DNA of 32,748 nt from Elysia marginata (Eukaryota > Mollusca > Gastropoda > Plakobranchidae), in the NCBI GenBank assembly GCA_019649035.1, contig BMAT01012499.1, positions 182,709-215,456 on the forward strand, written 5' to 3'. Made by a program: the position numbers and the translations under genes. Under the pieces are notes generated by a model. The model was given only the letters and a program-made list of their open reading frames with translations. It did no database searches and was not told where the DNA came from. Shown here one piece after another: positions 19,577 through 29,803 of this stretch (its first letter is position 1; each line of letters opens with the position of its first letter).

Positions 19577-19649
19577 CCGATGAAGTTACCATAGAAGCAA
19601 ACTGCAGGAAAACCATGAACAAGGAGGCTTTAAAACTATAAATATGCAT
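19577..19649 (-). CDS. Gene B (Ly6/uPAR-domain protein), exon 1: signal peptide
   Basis: ATG at 19649-19647 begins MHIYSFKASLFMVFLQFASM, followed by VTSS, a typical cleavable signal peptide with small residues near the end. The donor is TCGG|GTAAGA (GT at 19576-19575). It holds 24 codons and one base, so phase 1, which matches exon 2 exactly (G + AC gives Asp). A signal peptide in its own exon with a phase 1 boundary is common in Ly6/uPAR genes. This start is chosen because it is the only one that gives a signal sequence and fits the phase. An untranslated exon further upstream is possible. A TATA-like stretch (tgatatatgc on the minus strand) lies at about 19709-19718. Confidence 0.82.
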
Positions 19650-20492
19650 CTTGAGTTCAAACTAATTAATCCACAAAAAGCGCCTGTCTTTCTCTATTAA
19701 ACACTTGCATATATCAAGGGTGTTAGATAAGCCTGTTTAACCACTACTAACACAGAAGAATAACCACACTTTAATAAAGCATGTAAGGCCTTGTTAGTTG
19801 TAGAAAAACCTCTGTTGTTGCCAGAACCTGTACCACAAGAGCAGAGTTGATGCAGTTCATAAATAAACTCAGTTACTGTTTACACAACAGTGTTGCATCC
19901 ACCTCTCAACAAGACTTAGATGTAGCATTGACCTCTGGATTCACCCAAGCAGCTTGCTGAAATAATTAGAGATATCCCTTTGAAATAGATAGATCTAACC
20001 TTCTCGGAGAGGGAAAAAAATCCAACTTTCTCTAAAGGCTGCAAATCAGTAAGAGTCTAAACATTACGCCCATCACCACCCTCTGCTCGAGCGAGTGTAG
20101 AATCTATTTCATGATGTAACAGATTGGCAAAGAGCACAGGGCTTTCAAAGGATTGGTAAAGAGCACAGGCTTTCAAGCCTGTTATTGATGCCAGTAGTTC
20201 CAGTTGCCAATGACGGATATGACGTCACGAGAGATGAGATCGATATGTTTCTTGACACAGGCAGCGCAAGTTCCAGGCTGCAGCTCGGCTAGCTGTGTCA
20301 GTTTGAGCACACAACAGCAGCTGCACTCGAGTGAGCGACATGGAGGGCTGCTTTTTTTTTTACTCACGCTTTCGTTATCTCCATTGCTTATCTACCACCG
20401 TGACAAAGAATAATTGCGTGAAAAATTTTCTGTTTTTCATTTTTCAAATTAACTGATTTCAGAAAAAGTTCCCTTCCTCGATCAGTCTCTCA

Positions 20493-20499
<7 letters not shown>
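19650..20499 (-). promoter_or_regulatory. Upstream region of the Ly6 gene, with CRE palindrome
   Basis: The region lies 5' of the Ly6 start codon on the minus strand. It holds a TATA-like stretch about 60 bp upstream of the ATG and a perfect CRE palindrome TGACGTCA at 20220-20227, about 570 bp upstream. Two direct copies of an attgg(c/t)aaagagcacagg segment occur at about 20124-20175. No coding is evident. Promoter status is inferred only from position. Confidence 0.3.

Positions 20500-20500
<1 letters not shown>

Positions 20501-20529
<29 letters not shown>
20501..20529. repeat. (CT)n microsatellite
   Basis: About 14 CT units directly abut the left end of the reverse transcriptase relic. 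Confidence 0.95.
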
Positions 20530-20531
<2 letters not shown>

Positions 20532-22380
20532 CTAACGACCCCAATAATTATAGAGGATTTGTACTTACCTCACTTGCCAGTAAAGTTTCTACACATATTT
20601 TAAACAATCGTTTATCGATCTCGGCGGAATCGATTAATAAAGTTATAGAAGAACCGGTAGGATTCCGGTCAGGATACTCTACAAACGACCATACATTTAC
20701 ACTTTATGCCATAACACAAAAACAATATAGTAAGAACATAAAGCTATACGCAGCATTCGTTGGTTACAAATATGCTTTTGACAATAAAAATAAATACGCT
20801 CTGTGGGCTGCCCTTCGCAAGAATGGGGTTCATAACAAAATATTTAGGGCTCTCCAAAGTATAGATTCTCAGGTCAAAGCAACGGTTAAGTGTAGAACTA
20901 ATAATGATCATCTAACACCTTACTTTGGCTGTCCTAATGTTTTGAAACAGGGCTGCATGATAAGTCCAATGTTGTTTTCGTTCATAAAAAATCAGTTAGG
21001 TACAACTGTGAACGCGAGAAGAAAACATGGTTTACAACTAATGCAACGATTACGTGAAATGTTCCAGTTACTTTTTGCTGATGATTTGACCCTAATGTAT
21101 GATTCTATTGACGGGCTGCGAAATCAAATTTAGAATGTAAAATCAGAGTAAGACGGGTAGGTCTACCTGGTAATCTAAACGCAACCATTGTTGTTTTTAA
21201 TATAGGTGGTCATTTGGGAAAAAATTGCATTGCGGCTCTGAGCCTATAAAAGTTGTCAACTCTTACACATACCTTGGTTTAGAGTTCACCACTAGACTTA
21301 GCTTAACCTCAGCTTCATACATATATTCTCAACAAAAGCAAAAAAAGCTATTTTTGGAATTCTGAGTTATCTTGACAAATTGAACTGTCTAGACCTGTCT
21401 CCACCAAATTATTCGATGTAAAAATTCAATTAATCCTTACCTATGCTACCAAAATTGGGGATATTAAAGAACTGATCGAAGGCCCATACATTTGCTTTAA
21501 AAGATATGTATTTACGTTTACTCGGAATTCCATTGTTTATGGCAAGACTGGGAGGTATCCCTTAATTAAAGTTATACCGCGACTAAATGTATAAAACATT
21601 GGCTTAGGTTGATCAAACTTCCAGAAGAAGGTATTGCCCACCAAGCATTGCCCACCCTGCTAACTGGCCTCCATAAAAAGGAACGTCTAACTGGGTAAGC
21701 GATTTACAAGCATTTTTTGTACTCATGGCTTTGGTGTAGTCTCATTATTCCAGGGTGTTGGTAACGGAAAAGTATTCCTGACAGAGTTCAAACAAAGAGT
21801 TAAAGATATCTTTTACCAAAATTGATCGGCACAATTATGTGCTTTCATTTCTATAATGGTATTGAAAACGTTCTAGATCCAGAAAAATATTTGTCAATGC
21901 CTAAATACAAATCATTTAGAGATATTCATATGAAATTTAGAGCAGGAGTCTCACCAATAAATTGCCATCAACTTAGAAACATTCCAAATGCTAGATAAAT
22001 CTCAACGGCATGATTTTGTGCTTACTTCTTTAGCAGCCTATTATGCTATCAGAACAAAATATCTCAATATCCTTAGTGCACGATTGGTCACTCAATTTGA
22101 ATTGAGTATGTTGCTAATCGATGCCAAAAACTTTATAAGTGTCGCAATTTTTTTTTTAGCTTTTGAGAAAAGAGGAAAGAGTATACAAAGTATTGTGGAA
22201 CATACGAATAATTCATACGATGTGTTCTATACAACTATATGATATTGATCATGTAATTGAATTTGTAGACATGTTGCAGAGCTACCCTTACAGAAATTTA
22301 TGCACACCCTTTTCATTTCTAAATAGAAACACTCATTATTCCTTTCAATACTACCATTGGTACTTTGAAAAGGAATAATG
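20530..22380 (+). pseudogene. Decayed non-LTR retrotransposon (reverse transcriptase relic)
   Basis: On the plus strand the conceptual reading NDPNNYRGFVLTSLASKV starts at 20533, with GFRSGYSTNDHTFTLYA, KLYAAFVGYKYAFDNKNKYA and KQGCMISPMLFSF following in order. LLFADDLTLMYDSIDGLRNQ contains the FADD catalytic motif. These are the core blocks of a reverse transcriptase of the non-LTR type. The first catalytic Asp region reads AFVGYKYAFD (AFVDYxxAFD in active elements), so one motif residue is changed. After a stop at 21131-21133, decayed similarity continues in shifted frames (a VVNSYTYLGLEF segment, then EKYLSMPKYKSFRDIHMKFR near 21880, as in the ORF2 C-terminal region). Many stops and frameshifts show it is inactive. 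Left and right ends are approximate. Confidence 0.8.
22334..22380. repeat. Short inverted repeat (hairpin), 13-nt arms
   Basis: cattattcctttc (22334-22346) pairs with gaaaaggaataatg (22367-22380), with one bulged base and a 20-nt loop. It lies near the right end of the LINE relic. Confidence 0.7.
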
Positions 22381-22544
22381 ACTTCCTATAGATATAATCA
22401 TTCTGTATTATGCTCTGTTTATTATATTCCCTATTTTTATTTATTGGAGAGTTTAATGTATTTATCACGCACATATACATATTTATATTCACTAAATATA
22501 TTTTACATTGTTCATGGGCAAATGACCTATGAAGTCGATTCAAC

Positions 22545-22581
22545 TTTCTCTCTCACTCTCTCTCTCTCTCTCTCTCTCTCT
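22545..22581. repeat. (CT)n microsatellite
   Basis: A CT tract with one interruption (ctctcactctctctc). Confidence 0.92.
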
Positions 22582-22884
22582 TTGTATCTGTATGCCTTTT
22601 TTTTAACAACGCCTATCTTTTTACCACTTGCTACAAACACAAGACGGTTGGTGCCGGCGAGTGGTGCGGGTTTGAATCCTACTTTGTTCATGTTCTGTCT
22701 TGTACAGTCTTGTTCTGTCTTTCGTCTTGCCTGTTACTAGATTTAAGACTCTGGTTGTCTTTCTACATCTCAAATAATATTTTACTGATTCTATACAATC
22801 TCATTGTATCTAAAAAAGAGATCCTTAGGTCTAGCACCGTTGTCTCCATCTCCTATGGCTTCGACAGCTTTCTCCCTTTCTCTA

Positions 22885-23158
22885 GGGGGGCCTAGATAGC
22901 TCAGTTGGTAGTGGCTTCGCTCCGTGGCCAAGAGGTCGCGGGTTCGAAACACAGCCGAGCACAGTCCGGGCCCCTACTGGTTGGGTCGGTGTCAGTATAT
23001 ATATGTATAATGTGACCGGCTGAGGCTAAGTCATGGTATCCCCGCTAGTCTCTGGGTGGCAGCCAGTAAATTGTCATTGGGACCCAAGCCCTGAGAGCAC
23101 CTTTGAAGTGGAATTGGGCTTGTAAAACTACTCTTCAATCAATCAATCAATCAATCAA
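22885..23158 (+). mobile_element. tRNA-derived SINE with (ATCA)n tail and perfect 11-bp target duplication
   Basis: The head reads gggggcctagatagctcagt (A box tagctcagttggtagtgg) with B box gggttcgaaac. The body runs through gtgaccggctgaggctaag and gggacccaagccctgagagc. It ends in a run of aatc/atca tetranucleotides (23136-23158). The identical sequence CCCTTTCTCTA flanks both ends (22874-22884 and 23159-23169), a clear target-site duplication. The head is not a functional tRNA (poor acceptor stem). The intact duplication implies a fairly recent insertion. Confidence 0.9.
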
Positions 23159-23264
23159 CCCTTTCTCTATAGCCCTACTATTTCTTTAGATAGAAACTGT
23201 TTCGTCTGTTTCGTCTAACCTCTGTGATAAAAAAACCACCGTTTTTTCCTTTATTATTATTATT

Positions 23265-23965
23265 TCTTCATTTTGAGGAGAATTAAAGATTAGGTAACTC
23301 ACTGCAAAATATATTGAGAGCTATGGAGAACAAGTAATTCCCTTTCGTCGAAGAAATGAAACTCGTTTTGCTTCTCCGCTGTTTTTTTTTTTGCTGAAGC
23401 CTGAGAGAGATTTGGTTTGGTTGTTTGCATTTTAACGTCACAGTCAACTTTGAGGTTATATCAGAGACGGCGCTGGGGAAAATTGAAAGCTGCAACACTG
23501 TGATGTAAGGAGCGCTTGCGTAAACCACACCCAGTCACTTTAACCTGACACCGGGCCGACCAGACTTAGCACTAAATTCATAATGCCAGATCAGCTGCTA
23601 ATACCAATTTTAAAGTCCTTGGTTTGACTCGACCGTGGATCGAACCACGCACCTCCCGATCTCTAAGCGAGTGTCTTACCGCTAGGCCAGAGAGCCGGTG
23701 CCTGAGAGAGAAGATAAGGTTTTGACATCAGGGATTGGGACAGAGTAGAAAGCTCTGTTGATTACTGTTAATGTGTGGCTAACTTCGGCTTTAGGCATAT
23801 GGGTATTTAAAACGATTCTTTGTATTTATGAAAACATGAATACACAATCTTATAAAATTAGCATTAATTTCTGTAGCAATCGGCAGCGCTGACACAGCTA
23901 GTTTAGTAGACTATGGCAGTGCCTCATTGTCTCATTCTGAGGCTCATATAAGGAAAAGTTTTCAT
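23265..23965. repeat. Diverged duplicated block, left copy (interrupted by a SINE)
   Basis: Outside the SINE, this block shares ordered segments with 24850-25245: aagattag.taactca, ttcc.tttcgtcgaa, aactcgt, attgggacaga, tgtaatc..cagcg.t and agtaga.catg.cagtgcc.cattg. The order and spacing are kept. The blocks are too diverged for a recent duplication. They may be two copies of an old interspersed repeat. Confidence 0.65.
23411..23698 (-). mobile_element. tRNA-derived SINE, GACGTTAAA-tail family, copy 1
   Basis: On the minus strand it starts CCGGCTCTCTGGCCTAGCGG, with A box tagcggtaagacactcgc and B box ggttcgatcc. The body has ggtattagcagctgat, gcaagcgctccttacatcac and ttccccagcgccgtctctga. 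The tail is gacgttaaaatgcaaacaac. A 12-bp target duplication GCCTGAGAGAGA flanks it (23399-23410 and 23700-23711). It matches 26731-27028 nearly throughout. It is inserted within the left copy of the diverged duplicated block. Confidence 0.92.
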
Positions 23966-24849
23966 TATTAGGAACAAATAATAATTGCAGACCTGATATT
24001 AATTTGATGGTCTTTTTTTCTTCCTTCAACAGTATCCTACTTTCTCTTTTTCTCTCTCTTTGTCTTTTTATCTACGCTCATTTTCTATCTCACATTAAGC
24101 AAACTCTTTTTACTTTCTCCATTACTGCCCCCCCCCCCACCGCCCTTCCCACCCAAACAGGAATCGTCCACGTGCCCCCTTTCCATTTTCCCGTTATCTT
24201 CCTCCTATCAGAGTTATTGTCGAAATCCACGTTGTCTTTTACAGGCTTCTTGCACTTGGTAAAATGTCCACCAGAAGATTTTCCGTCATTGCAACTGTTC
24301 ATATAGATCTAGTGCTGTTTCGCAAACAGTGTGAAAAAAATGGTTCACTTCGTTCACCGCATTGTCTTTTTTTTTTTTTTGCGTGTTGCAGACTGAGCAC
24401 CATTTTCATGCAATGTTTTTTATTTCGCCAATTAATTTCGAACTTCAGTACAGACATAAATTGTGAAATCTGTAGTTGCGTTTCTAAATTCAAGATTCAG
24501 TTTATTAGTTTGCTCTGGATAGAAACTGTTCCGTTTAGCTTCCCATTAACTTCTATTTTAGTGTTAACAGCGCATACTTTTTTAAGTCTTTAGTATTAAT
24601 ATTAGTTGTCTCGCGCTCCGGGTGAATAAGCTGGAAGTCGAAAATTATGGTCCTGGGAAACAGCCAATTGAAGGCCTAGTTTTTCTTCTTTTTACCTAAT
24701 TTTTAAAAAATACAAAATTTTTAATATATTTCACTAAACGATGATACTTTTATGATGTGTTTGAAATAGGCTTATGAGAGCCTAGAAAAATGTCTTGGTG
24801 AATACAACAACTTCTTTAAAGGTGAAAATTACGACATCCGACTCTTTCA

Positions 24850-25245
24850 ACCAAGACAAGAGACAATTGAAGATTAGCTAACTCAGTACAATTATACTGA
24901 CAGTAAACTACGACATTTACTTCCTTTTCGTCGAAAAAAGTTAACAAAACTCGTAGTTTTGTTCCTGCGCTTGTTCGTTCGGTTTGCAGCTAAAGAGAGG
25001 AGATATGTCTTTCACAAATAATTAGAAATTGGGACAGAAACCCTGTCAATTGCTGCAAATGTATACTTTACTTAAGATCTTTGAGTGGTTTTTTTCAAAC
25101 TGTAAGGAAACGGTTCTATATTTTATATAAAAAAAAAAACCACAACTCCTGCTGTAATCTACAGCGTTTGCACAACCAATTCAGTAGACCATGACAGTGC
25201 CCCATTGCATCTATTTGAGGTTAAGGTGAGAAAAAGTTGATTAGG
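24850..25245. repeat. Diverged duplicated block, right copy
   Basis: Same segments in the same order as 23265-23965, without the SINE. It shows the pre-insertion state of the left copy's insertion site region (aaagagaggagata in place of the duplicated gcctgagagaga). Confidence 0.65.
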
Positions 25246-26717
25246 ATAAAAAAAAAACCCGCTTGCAAACCCTAATTTGTTTTTCAAACGCAAAAGATGT
25301 TTGGTTTTGAATTAGTGGAAAAAATAAACAAGACAAAAAAAAAAAAAAAACCAAAGAAGAACATGTATAATTTAAGGTGAATGTTGTGTAATTTATGGTC
25401 AAGTTAAAAACACCCTTATCGCTGATATTTCTTGCTGTTTGAATAAATTTTTATATCTCAAACCTGTCGGCCCTAACGAAATTTGCTGCTGCCCGTTTGC
25501 CCTAGGTGTTGGTGATGTCGTTACGATTAGCACTCTTAATAAAAAAACTTGAGGCATCAAATTTGGAGAGAATAACTATCTCCCAAAAGACAAAATACGG
25601 TAGCCAAAAGGTGCGCTGCAACTCCACGTCAAGTAAAAATAAAAACCAACCTACCATGCTACCAAGCTTATCTGATCCAACAAAGTTTGGTTAGCCCTGT
25701 TTAATCTGAAGTTGCAAGCTCAACTGAAGAGTGGTCTTCCAAACTCGGTACCTGCACTTTTGCTATAATCAGAGTTATTGATGGATTCTTGATATGGAGA
25801 TAAACACGAATATTCCGTGTTTTCAACCAAAACTTAGTAAAGCGCCCCCCCCCCTCCTTGTGTGTCATAATATAATGTGTGATTTTTCAAAGATATAGAA
25901 GGAAAATGATAAATGTTTCTTGATTTTCTGTAAACCTCGTGAAATGCATAATTGTTACCTACAGAGTTTTGGAAAAACGCTCTCCAATGTATTATGACCA
26001 CGTCATATAATTATTTGGAATTGGAAAAATGATTCCATTATGATCCAGTGAAGGGTGAAAAAAAGGAAATGCGGACCAGAAAGGAGATAGGAAAACAGAC
26101 ACCCAGTAGGTCAGAAAAATTGAAAGGACTGAAGGGTGCAGATTCCTTGTTTATCTGGGGTGTTTCACTGGTCCATATTGCAGATAGATAACTAGGGTGA
26201 AGTGAAAAGTAGGATTACAACTCACAAGCAAAAAGTTAGGCTCGTGCAACATATGAGGAAAAAAAACTTTGCTCCCTCTTTTCACTGCAAACCATGACAT
26301 TAAGAATTTTGTGTGCCAGAAGCAAAGCCGAGTCTGATTCACCGGTAAAAGAAAAAGTCGTTTTCTTGGGAGAAGAAGTTCGAGATGGTGATTTATCCCA
26401 CAATGCATTGCTCGTTCTGATTCTCCCATAAATTTAGAAATCTTTCTAGTTGAATTTGTCTGGTCGAAATGTACCGAAAAATCAGAACGGACGCTCTAAA
26501 ATACACGTTCTGGTTTCCGTTCTGATTTTGCATGCCATTTCAGAAATGTGCACATTCCCTTATGCTTAATTCGACCACCCAACTCAACAGGCCTGTCAGG
26601 CTAAACGTGAAAAAATTAGAGCATGAGAATTCTTCTACTGATCTTTGTCGATTGAGCTGATAGTTACGTAAAACTAGTAAAGAGCCCCCTTTTTGTCAAA
26701 GGCCGCCACAAAGCGGT
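25246..26717. other. No recognisable feature
   Basis: AT-rich non-coding sequence with poly-A (25335-25352) and poly-C (near 25845-25856) runs. A 92-codon minus-strand frame at 26151-26429 has no domain or splice context that I can support. Confidence 0.4.
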
Positions 26718-26730
26718 TCTACAATGTTAA

Positions 26731-27028
26731 CCGGCTCTGTAGCCTAGCGGTAAGACACTCGCTCAGAGATCGAGAGGTGCGTGGTTCGATCGTCGGCCGA
26801 GTCAAATCAAAGACTTTAAAATTGGTATTAGCAGCTGATCCGCCTAGTGTCTGGCATTGTGGATTTAATATTAAGTCTGGTAGGCCTCGTGTCAGGATAA
26901 TGTGGCTGAGTGTGGTGTACGCAAGCGCTCCTTACATCACAGTGTTGCAGCATGTTTTCGATTTTCCCCAGCGCCGTCTCTGATAACTTCGAAGTGGACG
27001 GGGACGTTAAAAATTCAAACAACCAACA
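26731..27028 (+). mobile_element. tRNA-derived SINE, GACGTTAAA-tail family, copy 2
   Basis: It starts ccggctctgtagcctagcgg, with A box tagcggtaagacactcgc and B box ggttcgatcg. The body and tail (gacgttaaaaattcaaacaa) match 23411-23698 in the opposite orientation. An imperfect flanking duplication, tctacaatgttaa versus tctaaaatgtaaa, supports the ends. The short frames inside it are not genes. Confidence 0.9.
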
Positions 27029-27300
27029 TCTAAAATGTAAAATATAGGAAATATGATTATGGACATTAACTCTTGATGACGTTTCTTGACCTACACTCAA
27101 CCGGCTTAAGTGCAGACCCTACTTATGTCATCAAAGGCTTGGACTAAGAAATGTTTCAGTAACGCTACACTTCTCTGTCAGCGACCTGAATTTTGTGGGT
27201 TAATGGGTCAGACGTTTTTTTTTTTAAATCATAACTTTTCAATACCTATTTACTGACTTCTTAGCAATGTTATAACTTATTGCGGGCCAAATTGTTATTA

Positions 27301-27463
27301 CAGGCTAAATTGGAATCCATTAAGAGACAACACCTCTACTGTAAACACTTGCTCAAAGCCAACGCTGTTTTGCACTTCCATTTTGTATTTCTTTATTATT
27401 TGTAATGGTTAAAGCCAACATTTTCGGTCTCAAGGTGTTAACTTTATCAGGATTCTACAACTG
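27301..27463. mobile_element. Probable TIR MITE (TA target site), 163 bp
   Basis: The right end (ggtgttaactttatcaggat, then tctacaactg) is the reverse complement of a CAG...GAATCCTGATAAAG end like those at 7131 and 13568. The left end (caggctaaattggaatccat, then acaacacct) is weaker. TA flanks both sides (27299-27300, 27464-27465). Confidence 0.5.
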
Positions 27464-27465
27464 TA

Positions 27466-28139
27466 TTTCAAAGTAACGTGCCTTTACTTGCTTTAATGAA
27501 GATTCCGTTTATAAGGATTATAAAACATTACTGAGAAGACCGGCCAGAACTAGACTGAGGAGCTAAAATACAGCATATGAGCCATTTATTTTCATCCCCC
27601 AGAAAACGTAGACCAGCTGCAGGTCAAACTAATACTAGTAAGCTTGGTAGTTTTCTTGTACTTGCCGAAGACTGTTAAACAAGTTCATCATGACTTTTTC
27701 TATTAACAACAAAAAAAAGGAATATGTTAAAAACTTGATAAAGACGAAGCGCCAGGGAATGGCTGTAAGCGCCTACAGTTGCCTCCGTGGGTAAATTTTA
27801 TTCCTCAGCCAAAGTCCTTTAGCCTTACAATACAGGCTTCAAGTTTAGCTATCGCACGAGTCACGACAACCGCTAATCAAACGAAGAATCGAATTTCTAA
27901 ATTGCTCACGACGTAAACCCACTGACACAATTGTGCAAGGGAGAAACAGTTACCGTAGTGAAAGGTCTTACATAAACACTGACAAATCAGGAAGGGTAGA
28001 CTGCCCGAAACCTTGTAATGAAGGCCTGCCAAGTTATTATCCAACTGGTGACACGTAGGCAAATCGATATAAAGTTATGTAAATCATGTAAATGTAGTCA
28101 ACCACAAAGTGAGGTTGTACGTGGGAAAAATACTTTTCT
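27466..28139. other. No recognisable feature
   Basis: No coding, RNA or repeat signal that I can support. A 61-codon minus-strand frame at 27877-28062 has four cysteines but no matching family pattern. Confidence 0.35.
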
Positions 28140-28505
28140 GCCTTGTCACAATTATGACACAAAAACTGACTCTTTTGCCTTATCCCAGTAATGACAAAAA
28201 TACTAACTCTTCTGCCTTATCCCAGTTATGATAAAAAATACTGACTCTTCTGCCTTATCCCAGTAATGACAAAAACTACTGACTCGCAGTCACAATAAAA
28301 AATACTGACTCTTCTGCCTTATCACAGTAATGACAAACATACTGACTCTCCTGCCTTATCACAGTAATGACAAAAACTACTGACTCTTCTGCCTCATCCC
28401 AGTGATGACAAAGACTACTAACTCTTCTGCTTTATCCCAGTAATGACAAAAATAGTGACTTCTCTGCCTTATCCCAGTGATGACAAAAACACTGACTCTC
28501 TAGGC
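28140..28505. repeat. Minisatellite, 37-39-bp unit, about 10 copies
   Basis: The unit reads tatcccagtaatgacaaaaa followed by tactgactcttctgcct. Units start near 28144, 28181, 28218, 28256, 28293, 28320, 28357, 28394, 28433 and 28470; the fifth is truncated. Copies differ by a few bases each. Confidence 0.92.
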
Positions 28506-29497
28506 CTATAAATACAAGTGTTTTAAAATACCAGTGAAATGCAGCAATTGTGTGGATTTAAGCAAAGAGAATGGCTCTGCGTGTCCAAAAACAACCCTAC
28601 CATAAGCCTAAGCTGTATGAAACGGAAGCGGTTTCTGCAGTGGTTAAAGTAAAAACTATGAGAGGTATAATTCTAAACCTGCCGGTACCATAGAAATAAA
28701 GAAAACCGCAACAACTAAATTTTTTTTTTTGAAGAATGATTTAAATATAATGCAGTTTTCCGCAATAGGTATGTTCAATTTGATGTCATGTATGTCGATT
28801 ACAAAAAGGAGAAGGTCATTGGTTTTAAAAGATAAAAATAATATGTTTACTTTTAAAGTACACACGTAAACGGGTATTTATCAAAAGGGTTCGATTTATG
28901 GTCGAGCCGTTTCTCTTTTGGTGGACTCATAGCAAAGGACTTATCTGCCGCGTTTATAGACTATAAATATGCAATGATGACATCGATAGAAATATTTGAG
29001 AAGTGGAAGGTGGGCCTAAATGCAAAACTTACGAGCTACAGTATTTCACTGGTTCGAACCCCCCATCGTCCATGGTTTAGTTCATATCTGTACATGTCTC
29101 TACCACACCATATGATGGCATTTTGTAAAGAAAAAAAGACAACAATGTGGAAAGAGAATACAATCTAAATTATACAATAATCTTGTACCCTGATCTCGCA
29201 AACTTTCTTATTTTAAATGCCCAGCCACCATTTACTCTGAAATTTTAACGCAGAGAAGTTGAGGCAATTTGTTAACAACAAAAACAACAACAAAAAACCC
29301 CCCACAAAAACAAAACAACACTTTGAGCCACGTCAGTGCTTTATGCTCTTTCAATCAGAGGCTCGGAGCAAAATATCAATATTTATTACATCAGAGAACC
29401 ATATAAACATGATCAACACAGTAGTTAATCATAAAACAATAACACAATCTACCAACATAACAGTTATAGATCTTATACAAACACGAAATAAATAAAA
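28506..29497. other. No recognisable feature
   Basis: AT-rich sequence with short frames on both strands but no domain, splice-compatible pair or repeat that I recognise. A short aacaac/aaaac-rich tract lies near 29277-29322. Confidence 0.4.
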
Positions 29498-29803
29498 TAA
29501 AGAGCGTTTTTATATAGCGCTTATCCACTAATGTGCTCTAAGCGCTTTACATGGGTTTCCCGACAGGCCATTCCCAACCAAAATACCTTCTGAACTCACA
29601 GAGGAGCAGCAAGTAAGAGCATCACTCTAGCATTGTGTCAAGATCTTTCACTGCCTATAGTCGGGTACTCGTTTAACGCATGAGTGAGGCGAAGTGTAAA
29701 TAGCCTTTCTCAAGGACTAAACGTCGACCTGCCGAAAGCAGGACTCGAACCCTGGACCTCTCGATCTGAAAGTCGAGCGTCTACCACTAAACCACGACGC
29801 CCC
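29498..29803 (-). mobile_element. tRNA-derived SINE with CR1/L2-like 3' tail, copy 2
   Basis: On the minus strand it starts GGGGCGTCGTGGTTTAGTGG (A box tttagtggtagacgc), with B box gggttcgagtcc. The body matches 5656-5960. It ends TGTAAAGCGCTTAGAGCAC... and AAGCGCTATATAAAAACGC, the paired AGCGCT motifs found at CR1/L2-type 3' ends. It is better preserved than the copy at 5656. The anticodon arm is tRNA-like, but the copy continues into a SINE body, so I call it a SINE and not a tRNA gene. Confidence 0.88.

Noticed and set aside
20182-20367. Minus-strand cysteine-rich frame (ECSCCCVLKL...TCAACVKKH)
   Set aside because: The cysteines do not follow a known pattern. It lies in the presumed upstream region of the Ly6 gene, and splice partners were not found.
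22885-22960. tRNA gene on the plus strand
   Set aside because: The acceptor stem does not pair, and the unit ends in a SINE tail with target-site duplication.
24090-24302. Minus-strand frame with NSCNDGKSSGGHFTKCKKP as a possible exon
   Set aside because: No convincing donor, and most of the frame runs through a low-complexity poly-C region. No phase-compatible neighbour was found.
28140-28505. CRISPR-like array of regular repeats
   Set aside because: The whole 37-bp unit is repeated with no unique spacers, and the setting is a eukaryotic genome.
29735-29803. tRNA gene on the minus strand
   Set aside because: A and B boxes and an anticodon-like arm are present, but the unit continues into a SINE body shared with 5656-5960, so it is a SINE head.
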